64,000 nucleotides of DNA from Lineus longissimus (taxonomy: Eukaryota; Nemertea; Pilidiophora; Heteronemertea; Lineidae), in assembly GCF_910592395.1 (NCBI RefSeq), contig NC_088318.1, positions 6,968,756-7,032,755 of the forward strand. Direction: 5' to 3'. The notes beneath the pieces were generated by a model. That model did not search any database. It saw only the letters and a program-made list of their open reading frames with translations, and was not told the origin of the DNA. The position numbers and the translations under genes are program-made. Shown one piece after another: positions 45,988 to 58,306 of this stretch (position 1 is the first letter of the stretch; every line of letters begins with the position of its first letter).

Positions 45988-46319
45988 ACAAGTCAGTGCA
46001 CTTCTGGTCATACGAGAAAACGTAGGTAACATTGGAACAAACGGTGTTGATGCTCTTGAATACTCATGTGAAGCTGAAACCTTAATAAGTCCACAACCCA
46101 GTTGCATACATGTCCCGGGTTAATCGCTGAGTAATTGAGGTCCACCAGACTCTCTATTCATAGTAGTTGCTTGTTGCTTCTCCAAACTACCCCCTGAGCA
46201 ATTGTGGACGTCCCGTCCCCATTTGGAAAACTCTCAATCAGGATCCTCACCACTTGCTTTTCTAAATACACATTCATTTCTATGGTGGAAAGCGGGGATA
46301 AAGTTGGAACATCCGTATT

Positions 46320-46396
46320 CTATTATTATCATTATCATAACCATACAGAATTTATATAGCGCCCTAATCAGAAAATCTGCTCTGGGCGCTTTACAG
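46320..46396 (+). repeat. SINE/MITE tail with GGCGCTTTACA hairpin
   Basis: AATTTATATAGCGCCC...GGGCGCTTTACAGAGA is a short hairpin of a type common in marine invertebrate and fish repeats. It is preceded by an ATT-rich run. Family identity is from memory of the motif only. Confidence 0.45.
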
Positions 46397-46807
46397 AGAT
46401 AAATGTTCATTTGACACAAATCTTAAAAAAGAACATGACAAAAATATTCTACCACACAAGCGGGGAAATTTTCAACCTGTACACTTTGTCTCCATTTCGC
46501 TAGGATAGAACGGATGCTCGTGGCTGTGTCCCATTCCCTGGCAATCAAATGGGGACATCCTTTCTGTCCTACCTACTAGTGTATGGGGGCATTATATACA
46601 ATTACCGGAGAAAGGATGTACATGTGGTGAGGACCTCATAGGCAGGCTGTCAAACAGGGACGTCCCCGTTGCTGAAGTACTAGTTAAAATGTGTGCGTCC
46701 ACATTTTCCACCATATACAAAAACAGGCGCTGAACACAAAATGCCCCCCAAGTGTAGGAATGTAGCCCCACTTAGTCAGCAAAGGACAGTTGCATCCTTT
46801 CCATATT

Positions 46808-47417
46808 CACCCTGGCTAAAGAATACTCCACCCTCTCCAGGGACCCGTCCACTAGCCGCGTCATATTTTACCTCTACAGGCGTTTAAAATGACGGATATC
46901 AGCGGGAGCCGCATTCAAAGCGAAATAAGCACAGAATCTGCCGGGTATGTTAAATTTACAACTGCTCATCTGGTAGCTGGATATTTTCTGTTCATTTCAA
47001 TGTGCAAATTGAATTGGTGAGTGGTTTATTTATTTCTATCTTGGCCTTTCAAATATCGAGCCGGTCATGTTGTGATTTGTATCCCCTTTTCATACAAATC
47101 ACAACAAAGCTGGCTCAATCTTTTGAAAGGCTGAGTTAAAAATATATAAACCACTCACAAAAAGAATTTATACATTTAATTGAACAAAAAATATCTATGT
47201 ACCAGATGAAAAAGGTAATTTAACATACCCGATAGATTGTTCGCTTATTTCATCTTTGAATACTTATTTCATCTTTGAATACGACTCCTTCCAAACATTT
47301 TGGAGGTTCGGCCATTTTAAACGCGGGTAGAGGTAAAATCTGACGAAGCTCGATGACGGGTCTGCGGAGAGGTGGGAGGCCCCGTGGCTCGATGGAGTAT
47401 TCTTTAGCCAGGGTGAT
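46808..47417. repeat. Large diverged inverted duplication containing two first-exon-like ORFs
   Basis: The arms meet at TGTGATTTGTAT ... ATACAAATCACA (about 47071-47104) and extend outward through GAAATAAGC, TTTAAAATG, TTTTACCTCTA and GAATACTCCA to about 300 bp each. Identity is roughly 70-75% by eye. The left arm (+) holds ATGACGGATATCAGC and a GGGTATGTT donor-like end. The right arm (-) holds ATGGCCGAACCTCC and the matching GGGTATGTT. The right arm has an extra 19-bp tandem duplication (TATTCAAAGATGAAATAAG). Confidence 0.8.
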
Positions 47418-48589
47418 CCTGTCAAATGGGTGCGTGACCCCATTTGTGGGATAAAATATGGTTGATCCCAATTTGACAGAAAATACTTATACTGGCATGT
47501 TATGTCATGGTGACGAAAAATATTCGGCAAACAGTTCGATAACAGTGAAGGTAGGCATATAGGTCCCTAAAATTGGCCCTCTCATTTTGCTATTGTTTGC
47601 TATTGACCCTTATCCTCCGAAGTAGACAATCCAAGTGCACACATACGTGTATAAGGTGGCAAATGGGGACACACTGTTTTTCATCGCACGAATGGGGACA
47701 CACACAGACATGTACATTTTGCCACCATTTGTATGGCATAGACCAGTGTAACAGAAATGCAAGTCCCCCAGGAATCTAGGTCCGTTCCTTTTGTTAGAGT
47801 GAATAGAGTCGCGGAGTTCCTTTGTTGAAGATTATAGCTAACCACAGCAAAACCATTCGAGGACAATACCCGGCTATTGTGTGTTGTCCTACATTCCTAG
47901 GACTTCTATTACCTTTACACCGGGTTGGTCCTTCTAAGCCACTTACATGTATATGGAGCCTATCAATTTGTGGACTTTGCGTAGAATACCTGTACAAAGA
48001 AGAGCAAGTTGTTAGGACCCCATTTGCAGGTTTCCAAAGGGGGACGTCCCCACTTGGCGGGAGTCCGCATTTGCATGGACGAATACGGATTCATGTCCCC
48101 AAATGGCACCAAATACTAGTACAACCGCAGACCCTCCAGCAAACTGGGACGTCCCCATTTGGAAACTGTCGATCGGGTCCTTTCCTCTTCTTCCTTCTTC
48201 ACGCCATACTAACCCTTATACCGGCCCGGGTATACAGAGTGTTCCACTGAGCTCCTCTGCCTTACCTGGTGCGGTGTCGCAAGCAAGACTCTTACAGTTT
48301 TGTGTAGTCACAACCCGAAGCCGGGCAATGTCACAACCAGGATTTCATATTCTTCAACTACGGTGTTCTCCATTAGGACTGTCACAACCTTTGGACGGTC
48401 TCTTCCGGCTCTCACAGCCTCGAGGGGGCACCACAAAATAGGTAAAGTAGGTATGCCGTGTTTTTGCACTTTTTTAATGCATACCCTATGCTTATTATTT
48501 TGGTACAGTTATATTCGGTATTTGGTACATGTGCTTATAAATCAGCAAAAAATAATGTGACCAGTGATTTTGATGATCAATTGCACCAT

Positions 48590-49450
48590 AATTCATAGTG
48601 AGGGCAACATTGATCGGCTTTAGCATTTGGGTGGCGCTTTTATACGTAGTATGGAAAGCTACAATCGAATGCAACAATGATTTGGGAAAAGGTACCTCAA
48701 AACTAATTTCCTTTGTAAGTGCATGCACGGATGTGTCCCATTACCTGCCAATCAAATGGGGACATCCTTTCTGTCCTACCATCGCTCTGACACTTCTCTT
48801 ATTCCACTCGGGTTAGCCATGCTAACCCTTTTACAGGGTTTTTCACTAAGCTCCTCCTCTGCCTTGCCTGGGGCAGTGTCTCCAGCAAGACTTACAATAT
48901 TGTGTAGTCACAACCGGAAGGGGGGCAATGTCACAACCAGGACTTCAACTACGGTATTCTCCATTAGGACTGACACAACCTTGGGCCGGTCTCCTCTGTC
49001 TCTTGTGGTGATTTTGCCCCACCCGTTGCCTTTTTCATGGCCTTCTTTAGGCATTGAAACTTATGTCCATGAATATTATGGAGATATGATCCTTTGTCCT
49101 GAAATACCATGATGGAGTTATGATCCTATTTCTATGCAAATACATAGTGTGGGAATAGAGTCCCCACTAGTCTGCACAGGATGGTCAATTACTGTCTATC
49201 CTATTTAATGGGTAAAAAACATATAATACCTGTATTGGGAGAAATGCATTTGTGGATCCTCTTTAAACCCTATTGTAATTTTCACTCGTTTTTCTCTGTC
49301 TTTGCCCTCTCCTACCAGATAGCTAATGACTATGCCATCCAAGGTCAGTTTGCATACTCGGTTGCACAAACGTCAGCCAATCAGCTGATCTGGAGAGCCA
49401 ATCACGCTACAGCAGGAGTTACCGCTGTGCTTCGGACTTCATCGTCTTCA
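48590..49450 (+). repeat. Segmental duplication, left copy (~860 bp or more)
   Basis: GTGAGGGCAACATTGATCGG at 48598 recurs at 51139. The two stretches remain nearly identical, with small indels, through GATAGCTAATGACTATGCCA and TGTGCTTCGGACTTCATCGT, so the duplication is about 0.86 kb at an offset of about 2.54 kb. Confidence 0.9.
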
Positions 49451-50647
49451 ACTTTGGTATTCTCCGTTAGGACTGTCACAACCTTGGCACAGTCTCTTCC
49501 GTCTTTTGTGGCGGTTTTGCCCCACTCCTGTGCCTATTTATGGCCCTCATCATGTAACTTTTCTTGTAAATAACCCAAAATACTTCATGCTACTCATTAT
49601 AAATCATTCAAGTTTCTCCGGGCCTACAGTTATCTTATTTTCAATAAATGTCACTCAGTGTCCTTATCATGTCTACTAGTATATCATATCGGTCATCTTG
49701 TCAGTTTGTATGTCCAGCTATGCGGAGGGAGTAGCTTGACCACCACCTCTATAGGCCAGACTATCACTATTTCACCAATTCCACTCGGGTTTAGCCATGC
49801 TAACCCTTATACAGGGTGTTCCACTAAGCTCCTCTGCCTTGCCTGGTGCGGTGTTGCCAGCAAGACTCTTACAATTTTGTGTAGTCACAACCGGAAGCCG
49901 GGAAATGTCACAACTAAGATTTCATATTATTCTTCAACTACTGTACGTGTTCTCCGTTAGGACTGTCACAACCTTGGGACGGTCTCTTCCGGCTCTCACA
50001 ACCTCGAGGGGACACCACAAAATAGGCATACCGTATTTTTGCACTTTTTATCGCATGCCCTGTGCTTATAATCTTGGTGCAGTTATATTCGGTATTTGGT
50101 ACATGTGCTTATAAGTCAACAATTAAAAAATGATGTGACTGGTGATTTCGATGATCAATGTTGCCCTCACTATGAATCCTGGTGCAATCGATCAGCTGTA
50201 GCATTTGGGTGGCGCTTATACATGTATTATGGAAAACTACAAGCAAATGCAACTATAATTGGGGAAAAGGTACCTCAAAAAAAATTATGCATGCACGGAT
50301 GTGTCCCATTCCCTGCCAATCAAATGGGGACCTCCTTTCTGTCCTACCATCGCTCTGGCACTTCACTAATTCCACTCGGGTTAGCCATGCTAACCCTTTT
50401 ACAGGGTTTTGCACTAAGCTCCTCCTCTGTTTTGCCTGGGGCGGTGTCTCCAGCAAGACTTACAATGTTGTGTAGTCACAACCGGAAGGCGTGCAATGTC
50501 ACAACCAGGACTTCAACTACGATATGCTCCATTAGGACTGACACAACCTTGGGCCGGTCTCCTCTGTCTCTTGTGGTTGTTTTGCCCCACCCTTTGCCTT
50601 ATTAATGGCCCTCAAGGAAAAAGTAAACTAGTTTTGCAACAGTTTGG

Positions 50648-50848
50648 GTGAATATTTCTAAAAATTGTACTAAGAACATAGTAGGTGGGCAAAAAATAAC
50701 AGTCTCTGGTTCACACACCAGGAGTATTTGCTTTAATGTACATTTTGATACATTCCCTGGTACATTAACCTATTCTCACGGAGATAGTTATGAAAAATTG
50801 GTGTCCGTTTATTTTTTCCATGAGTCGGTGTATAGGCTTACTGACTAA
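50648..50848 (+). CDS. Second copy of the unknown 45.8-kb ORF
   Basis: Duplicate of 45787-45987 starting after a 5-bp insertion that disrupts the upstream reading frame. It has the same stop (YRLTD end). Open frame retained; see the first copy for description. Confidence 0.2.
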   Translation: MNISKNCTKNIVGGQKITVSGSHTRSICFNVHFDTFPGTLTYSHGDSYEKLVSVYFFHESVYRLTD

Positions 50849-51130
50849 ACAAGTCAGTGCACTTCTAGTCATAAAAATGTCACAACCAGGATTTCATATT
50901 CTTCAACTACGGTGTTCTCCATTAGGACTGTCACAACCTTTGGACGGTCTCTTCCCGCTCTCACAACCTCGAGGGGGCACCACAAAATAGGTAGAGTAGG
51001 TATGCCGTGTTTTTGCACTTTTTTATCGCATGCCCTGTGCTTATAATTTTGGTGCAGTTATATTCGGTATTTGGTACATGTGCTTATAAGTCAACAAAAA
51101 ATGAGTGATTTTGATGATCAATTGCACCAG

Positions 51131-52000
51131 GATTCATAGTGAGGGCAACATTGATCGGCTATAGCATTTGGTTGGCGCTTTTATATGTACATGTAGTATG
51201 GAAAACTACAATCGAATGCAACAATGATTTGGGAAAAGGTACCTCAAAACTAATTTCCTTTGTAAGTGCATGCACGGATGTGTCCCATTCCCTGCCAATC
51301 AAATGGGGACATCCTTTCTGTCCTACCATCGCTCTGGCACTTCTCTTATTCCACTCGGGTTAGCCATGCTAACCCTTTTACAGGGTTTTTCACTAAGCTC
51401 CTCCTCTGCCTTGCCTGGGGCAGTGTCTCCAGCAAGACTTACAATATTGTGTAGTCACAACCGGAAGGGGGGCAATGTCACAACCAGGACTTCAACTACG
51501 GTATTCTCCATTAAGACTGACACAACCTTGGGCCGGTCTCCTCTGTCTCTTGTGGTGATTTTGCCCCACCGGCCGTTGCCTTTTTCATGGCCTTCTTCAG
51601 GCATTGAAACTTATGTCCATGAATACCACGGAGATATGATCCTTTGTCCTGAAATACCATGATGGAGTTATGATCCTATTTCTATGCAAATACATAGTGT
51701 GGGAATAGAGTCCCCACTAGTCTGCACAGGATGGTCAATTACTGTCTATCCTATTTAATTGGTAAAAAACATATAATACCTGTATTGGGAGAAATGCATT
51801 TGTGGATCTTCTTTAAACCCTATTGTAATTTTCACTCGTTTTTCTTCGTCTTTGCCCTCTCCTACCAGATAGCTAATGACTATGCCATCCAAGGTCAGTT
51901 TGCATACTCGGTTGCACAAACGTCAGCCAATCAGCTTATCTGGAGAGCCAATCACGCTACAGCAGGAGTTACCTCTGTGCTTCGGACTTCATCGTCTTCA
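51131..52000 (+). repeat. Segmental duplication, right copy
   Basis: Counterpart of 48590-49450 in the same orientation. Sequence diverges after TCTTCAAC at about 52001, where the dispersed repeat cuts in. Confidence 0.9.
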
Positions 52001-52835
52001 ACCGGAAGGCGGGCAATGTCACAACCAGGACTTTAACTACGGTATTCTCCATTAGGACTGCTACAGCCTTCGGCCGGTCTCCTCTGTCTCTTGAGGTTGT
52101 TTTGCCCCACCCTTTGCCTTTTTAATGGCCCTCACCATGCAGTTTTTATTATGAATAACCCAAAATACTTCATACTGCTCAATCATTATAAATCATTCAA
52201 GAATCGCCGGGCCTACAATTATCTTATTTTCAATAAATGTCTCACTGTCCTTATCATGTGTCTATATCATATCGGTCATCCTGTCAGTTTGTAAGTCAGG
52301 CCATGTGGGGGGAGGGGGGGAGTAGTTCAACAAAAACCTTTATAGGCCTGACCACCACTCTGGCATTTCACCAATTCCACTCTAACCCTTATACAGGGTG
52401 TTCCGCTAAGCTCCCCCTCTGCTTTGCCTGGGGCGGTGTCTCCAGCAAGACTCTTACAATTTTGTGTAGTCACAACCGGAAGGCGGGCAATGTCACAACC
52501 AGGACTTCATAGTCTTCAACTACGGTGTTCTCCGTTAGGACTGTCACAACCTTGGGGCAGGCACCACAAAAATAGGCATTTTCTATCGCATGCACTGTGC
52601 TTATGATGTGAGGTGTTACCAGCGAATGTTGAACACTCAAATTCAGCACGCAGGCCTATGCCCGGTGTAATAGGAATGGGTATCCTAGGAATGCAGGACC
52701 CAATAATAGCCACGTATTGTCAACCGTTCTGGTTAATGATTTGGTAGGCGAATGACGTTTTCAGACTTATTTTGCACCCTGTTGCACTTTAGCCGAAATA
52801 AAAATGTCCCCATATATTTTCTTTCAGTTGATACA

Positions 52836-53167
52836 CTCCAAATGTCCACATATAATGATGATGTTTTTGTGCACCTTATGTCCCCATATTGACAGTGTGT
52901 GTTGTACTCCAAATGTCCACATATGATGAGGATGTTTTTGTGCACCTTATGTCCCCATATTGACAGTGTGTGTTGTACTCCAAATGTCCACATATGATGA
53001 GGATGTTTTTGTGCACCCGGTGTCCCCATATTGACAGTGTGCGTTGTACTCCAAATGTCCACATATGATGAGGATGTATTTGTGCACCTTATGTCCCCAT
53101 ATTGACAGTGTGTGTTGTACTCCAAATGTCCACATATGATGAGGATGTATTTGTGCACCCGGTGTCC
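52836..53167. repeat. 71-bp minisatellite, about 4.7 units
   Basis: CTCCAAATGTCCACATATGA starts units at 52836, 52907, 52978, 53049 and 53120, exactly 71 bp apart. Each unit contains TGTCCCCATATTGACA. Alternating CTTATG/CCGGTG variants suggest that units were copied in pairs. Confidence 0.95.
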
Positions 53168-53314
53168 CCATATTGACAATGTGGGACGTACCTGTTTAAA
53201 TGGTCAAATTAGTAATCAAATTTATCAGACAGATACCTTATAGTCTAATGTTACTTCATGAGAAGTTATTATCTTGTAGCCCTAAGATTAAGGTGGTCCA
53301 CATTTAGGGGGTTT
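53168..53314. repeat. ~148-bp direct repeat, right copy
   Basis: Partner of 45230-45377. In this copy the minisatellite runs directly into it. Confidence 0.9.
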
Positions 53315-55140
53315 AGAGTTAACGTCCCCAATTGCCACCTTATACACGTATGTGTGTGTTTGGTGGGGGGGGGGGGGTGGCAAATCAATCATTCAGTTCC
53401 ATAAAGTTCCAGGTGATGGCAGCACCGTCGTTTTGGTCGTGACCCCTGTGGCTTTGGAAGCGTTACCGTCAGGTGCTGCCATCAAATCTCCTGAACGGCG
53501 TGGGGAACTAATATAATGGCGGATAGGACTGGATTTCTGTGTTTTTTCGATCGAACAATTGCCATTTAAGGCTATTTCTATGGATCCAAAGGTGATTTTT
53601 TTTGAAAAACTGAAGTAGTTAAATGCTTGACTATTCAATCAAAGCACGACTTATCCAAGGGGTAATTGAAAAAACGAAGAAATGTGTGAAACATGGCAGG
53701 CACTGGTCAACCTGCATAAATTTACAAGTATGACATCTGTAATCAAGACGAAAGAAAAATATAGCTCAAAATTTTTAGTCCCTGTCCGAAGTTATGTAAG
53801 TGTCATTGCTCATGCGTAGTTATGTAATATACCCGCCATTTGTAACTGCCATTTACGTGACCTTGAGCATTTTACATAGTGATAGTATGTGACTGTGGGT
53901 CTCATTCTCTTCATTCCAATGAGTCAAGCTTGGGCTGCACCCTGCTATGCATTGCATTCCAGGTATTCAAGGGAGGTGTTTGACCTTGGTGTTGTATGTA
54001 CATGGCTTAGTGCATTATATGCATTGTGTGTACTATGAGTAGGCCTATGGTAGTGTATAGGCGGAGTTGAGTGTATTAATGCAGTGCAATGGCCAATGCA
54101 GAAGACTTGAAATAAAATAGTGAAGGAAATCATTTAGCATAAGCCTGAGGCAAAGTTTTGCCAAATATTAAATTTCACAGAATAAACCTTGTGACAACTA
54201 AAAACGATGAATTTGCACTTGACTGGCACGGCAAACCATTGGACCCTAGGCCGGGTTGCCAATGGCAATGTCAGTCGATGATTGAAAAACAACCCATGAA
54301 TGTGTGACCAAAGACCCCTTGCAATGACGTCTCGATTGCAGCCATCTTGGGGGGCAGATGTCGACCTTGATCTTTTGGGGGGCAGATGACGTCGGCCTTG
54401 TTCTTTTGAAGACTTTGCGTCAGGACTTGTGGCGTATTATATAGCCGTATACTGTTTGCGGCCATCTTGGGGGCATTATGATGCGTATTGCAAACACTCT
54501 ATACCATTGCCTGGGGGCGTTTTACCAGAAAAAAACTAGCTGATAAAGTACAACTGTTACTGTATATTATATTTAAAAAAAATAAAGCCTTAATTGACTA
54601 GGTTTTAGGTTTAGAGCATGACAACATTTGCCACGGCTTTCTTTTTTCCAGGAGGCGTCGTGCCTGGGAACCCTCAATGTCATGTTTTTGTCAATCAATG
54701 CTTGTTCATTATTTTCCAGGTATTGGTGAAAACAATATGAGGGTCATCTCAAACATAAAGGCCGATGAGACCATAGAGTTGGGATTTCCACCTAAAAAAT
54801 CAACAGAAAGTAGCAGTTATGGCGAGTAACATTGAAGGTACAGTACCACCTATAGAGATATTGTATTAAGACAGAAAGAAATAGTTAAATTTTGTCAGAA
54901 TCTGTAATCCTCTCTGAAACCATTTTGTTGAAGGAAATTGTATGATATGATATTCACTCCAACATTTTCATTATACTTTAATTCCTGGGCCTCATTTTGT
55001 CTCAGTTGTCGTAGAGTTAGAGTTGATTTTCTGGGTCTACTTATGTTGTGAAAAAAAGGAATGTTTTGCGTGTTGTTCATATCTTTTCACCCAGTTCGTA
55101 GTTGTGGGGTTAATTGTCAATTTTCAACCATTTATTTCAG
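53315..55140. other. Intergenic or 5' region of the bromodomain gene
   Basis: A possible upstream exon begins at 54720 after TTTTCCAG (IGENNMRVISNIKADETIEL, then GFPPKKSTES), but its donor and phase into the next exon are unclear. A G13 run lies at about 53364. Nothing else is recognised. Confidence 0.35.
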
Positions 55141-57064
55141 AAAATTCACTCTCGGTCTCAGCAACATATGATTGGCAGAAGGAGGCATCGCTTGTTCTCC
55201 AAAGGGTAGCTTTCTACAAAGGTGGAAAACGTAGAGGAGTGGAACCCTCTGTGTGGTTCAGAACACCAGGTAAGTAACTTGTTAAGGCTGAAATATCAAT
55301 TGAACAGAGTATTTGGAGTCAGACACCATGTAGTGTGTACTTTAGCGGATGTCATGGAGTTGAGGTGACTGGCATTGATTGGTCTATGCATATTGATTCT
55401 GTAATGCCAGAGATCGGGGAAAACCAGTTGTTTCCGTCGTCATGACGACGTGTGACCATATTTGGGAGGGATTCTTCCGGTAACTAATTTATTTAAGTAA
55501 ACAGTGCAGACGCACTTCTATTTTCTCTTCTAACTTAAGTTTAAGATAAGTTCAGTAATGCAAACTTGCGGGAGGTATGTATTTGTACTCTCTGGTTAGG
55601 TTTTGATATATTGTAAATGTATTTCTGTCGCCGTATTTATGATTCAGAGCTTTCATTGTAGCGCGGTTTCTGCATGTATATTTTCACTGTACATTCTCGC
55701 TGAGATTCGGCCTTTTACCCCGTCTTCCGTCCATGATTACGACCGTCATTCTTATTCTATTTCTAAACGTAGCCTCAGGTTTGATTCATCTTGCAATGTA
55801 GAATCAAACCTGTGTGTTCATTTCTTTATAATTCCCAGTCTTTATAGTTTAAACATCGTTTTTCCGAAGCATATCTACGGCCTTTCTACGTCTCGCATCA
55901 CTGTTTACATTTTTTGTCGTTACGTCATGTCATCTGTTGTCCTCGCGTCATGATTGGCCGAGGCGCAGGTGACGTCTCTCTGTTTGTAAATATTGGCACG
56001 TGTACGTTGTGCGGGAGTGGTGAATGGATCGCCGTAGGTGCAGGAAGCATCCGAGGCAGTGTAGGTTTTAATGTACAAAGTGAACAAAGTTTTGATTAGA
56101 TTTAAACTGTATTTCTTGATTCAGTTATTCAACGTTAAGAGTGGATCTTGTAGAGACCAGACCCAGAACGCAAGAACTGTCAGATATGACAATTCAATGG
56201 GTCATCAGATGTGATTCAACCCGGAGGGGCAAGGTTTCTTTCAAATTGGTCGGAATAGTGTTGAATTTCAACTCTCACTAAGCCAGCAAACTTTCAGTTT
56301 CTTGCTTTATCACTAATTTCTTTTTGACCAACTGTGAATTTGTTACCAGTTCATTTATTGAGGTTGTCTTTCAGTTGACCAAAGTGTTGTTCTTGATTAT
56401 GTCAAGAAAGTTAGAGAACCCATGGACTTTTCTACTATCCTAGAGAAACTACAGGTAAAAAATCAATCAGGTCAAAAGTAATTGCCTGCATGGTTTATAG
56501 TCTTCCATTACCAAATCTGCTTTGTTTGCTGCGAATTCCTGAAAATTTAGCTGTCTTTCTTCACTCTACGTCACCGCTCCGCTCTACAGGACTTGTCCAA
56601 ACTATTAATGCTCCCCAAACAAAACGTTCATTCTTCACTCTCTTCAACGTCCCAATTCCTGCCTTTGTGGACCAATTCCTGGGCATCTGGTCTAGCACGA
56701 TCTATTAAGTCGTGGGATTTTGGTCCAACAATTCCAAGCCAGTGCAACCCATCTAACTAAACCTTAGTGTCTTTTGCCACACCCTGTGCTTCTTGAAGGA
56801 GTAGCAGGTGCGCTGTACACTGCTAATGATCTGCATTTCACTTGTTTACCATGGTTCATTATTTTCACTCTTTGTCTTGTTTATTTTCAGAATGGAATTT
56901 ATAAAGATGTAGAAGCGTTTCACTTTGATATGCTTCTCATTAAAAGCAACTGTATCACCTACAACAGCCCAGCTGACCAAGTGTATGCAGATTGTGAAAC
57001 TCTATTCAAATATTATGAAGTGGAATATGGAAAGTTACTGAAGAGATTGGAAAATGTAGATTAA
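55141..57064 (+). CDS. Bromodomain protein, 3' exons
   Basis: Acetyl-lysine reader domain split over 55141-55269 (TTTCAG / GTAAGT), 56375-56454 (TTTCAG / GTAAAA) and 56891-57064 (TTTCAG / stop), all in phase. Helix Z is in DWQKEASLVLQRV, the ZA loop holds SVWFRTPVDQSVV and REPMDFSTI, helix B lies in GIYKDVEAFHFDMLL, and ITYNSPADQVY supplies the conserved Asn that binds acetyl-lysine. The domain is therefore complete. It ends only about 15 residues before the stop (LLKRLENVD). No second domain is visible in these exons, and the N-terminus is not located. An alternative donor at 57056 (AAT|GTAGAT) would skip the stop and join in phase to the exon at 58663 (see findings). Identity beyond bromodomain is not recognised. 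Confidence 0.75.
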
Positions 57065-57230
57065 TCATGATACACCATCAAATCAGCTACAACAAACGTG
57101 TGGTCATACTCACAGGCGTCCTCTCCTTTGAGTTTCTTTTCTCTTGTGAGCTACATGTAAGGGGGAGGGAGAATACACACTGTGAATACAGGGGCCACAT
57201 ACAGAAATAGTAATGGCATGATGTGATACA

Positions 57231-58274
57231 TGTAAAATGAAATGGCCAGGGCCATTGTGCTCACCTCATGTGGAGGAAAGATGGATAAAGAGCATGGTAT
57301 TGTGTCATGTAGTGTTAGGTTTGATGTAGGTCCAAGCAATTACAATTTCCCCAAAATGGCCAATTTACAGTACATTCGACCTCTGTGACCTTGAAAAGTA
57401 GGTCAAATCAAAGAAGACCCGGGTGACACATTGAATGGTTGTAAGAATTAGATGTACCTATGATATAAAATTGGTGCCAATCGGGCAAGTAATACTAGGA
57501 ATAATGGCATTTTGAAGAATTTAGGATTTGACCCCCTCCCTGGAGGCCAAACGGCAAATCAGATCGCACCAAACTTCGGTACCCGAGACCACCTGACCAA
57601 GGGGTACATGTGTACTTAATTTGTGATCAATAGTCATTGCAGATAAGAAACGTGCCATAGTTACGGCCTGACGGCCAATTTACGCCATTTGACCTCTGTG
57701 ACCTTGACAAGAAGGTCAAATTAAAAACCTGTGTGACATATACTGTATGGTGGTTAGATGTACCCATGATATCAAATTGGTGGCAATCGGGCAAGAAGTT
57801 AAGGAATAATCACATTTTTAAGGTTTTTGGATTTTGCCCCCTGGTGGTCAAGTGGTGAATCATATTGGACCAAACTTCAGTCCCTGAGATTACCTGACTA
57901 AGGGGTAAATGTGTACCAAATTTGGGATCAATAGTCATTGCAGTTTAGAAACGTGCCATCGTTACATCCTAACGGCCAATTTACACCATTTGACCTCTGT
58001 GACCTTGAAAAGGAGGTCAAATCAAAAACCCGGTGGATATATGATGCACCTTTGCTAGAAGTACCTACCATATTTTTTTCAAAATTTCCCGACTACTATT
58101 AAGGGAGATATTGCATATTTTCACTTTTAACGTTTGGCCCCCTGGTGGCCAAACCATGAAACGAATCGGACCGAAACTTGGTCTCCAAGGTGTCATTACA
58201 TAAGGGTACATGTGTACCAAGTTTCAACTCAATAGCTCTAACAGTTACGAAACGTGCCCTGCTAACGGACGACG

Positions 58275-58306
<32 letters not shown>

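Larger units (their letters stand above)
48205..52565 (+). repeat. Dispersed ~230-300-bp repeat, six copies
   Basis: Copies near 48205, 48815, 49795, 50385, 51365 and 52380 share CTAACCCTTNTACAGGG, AAGCTCCTC, GCCTTGCCTGG, AGCAAGACT and TTGTGTAGTCACAACC, then ATTAGGACTGNCACAACC. They create long chance ORFs, which are not called as genes. Confidence 0.85.

Noticed and set aside
48205-52565. Many 60-170-codon open frames rich in Ser/Leu/Thr
   Set aside because: They track the dispersed repeat copies, overlap in several frames, have no domain and no consistent exon structure.
31780-53330. CCAAATGGGG as an SRF CArG box
   Set aside because: The CArG consensus needs six A/T between CC and GG; this word has four, so SRF is not a good explanation.
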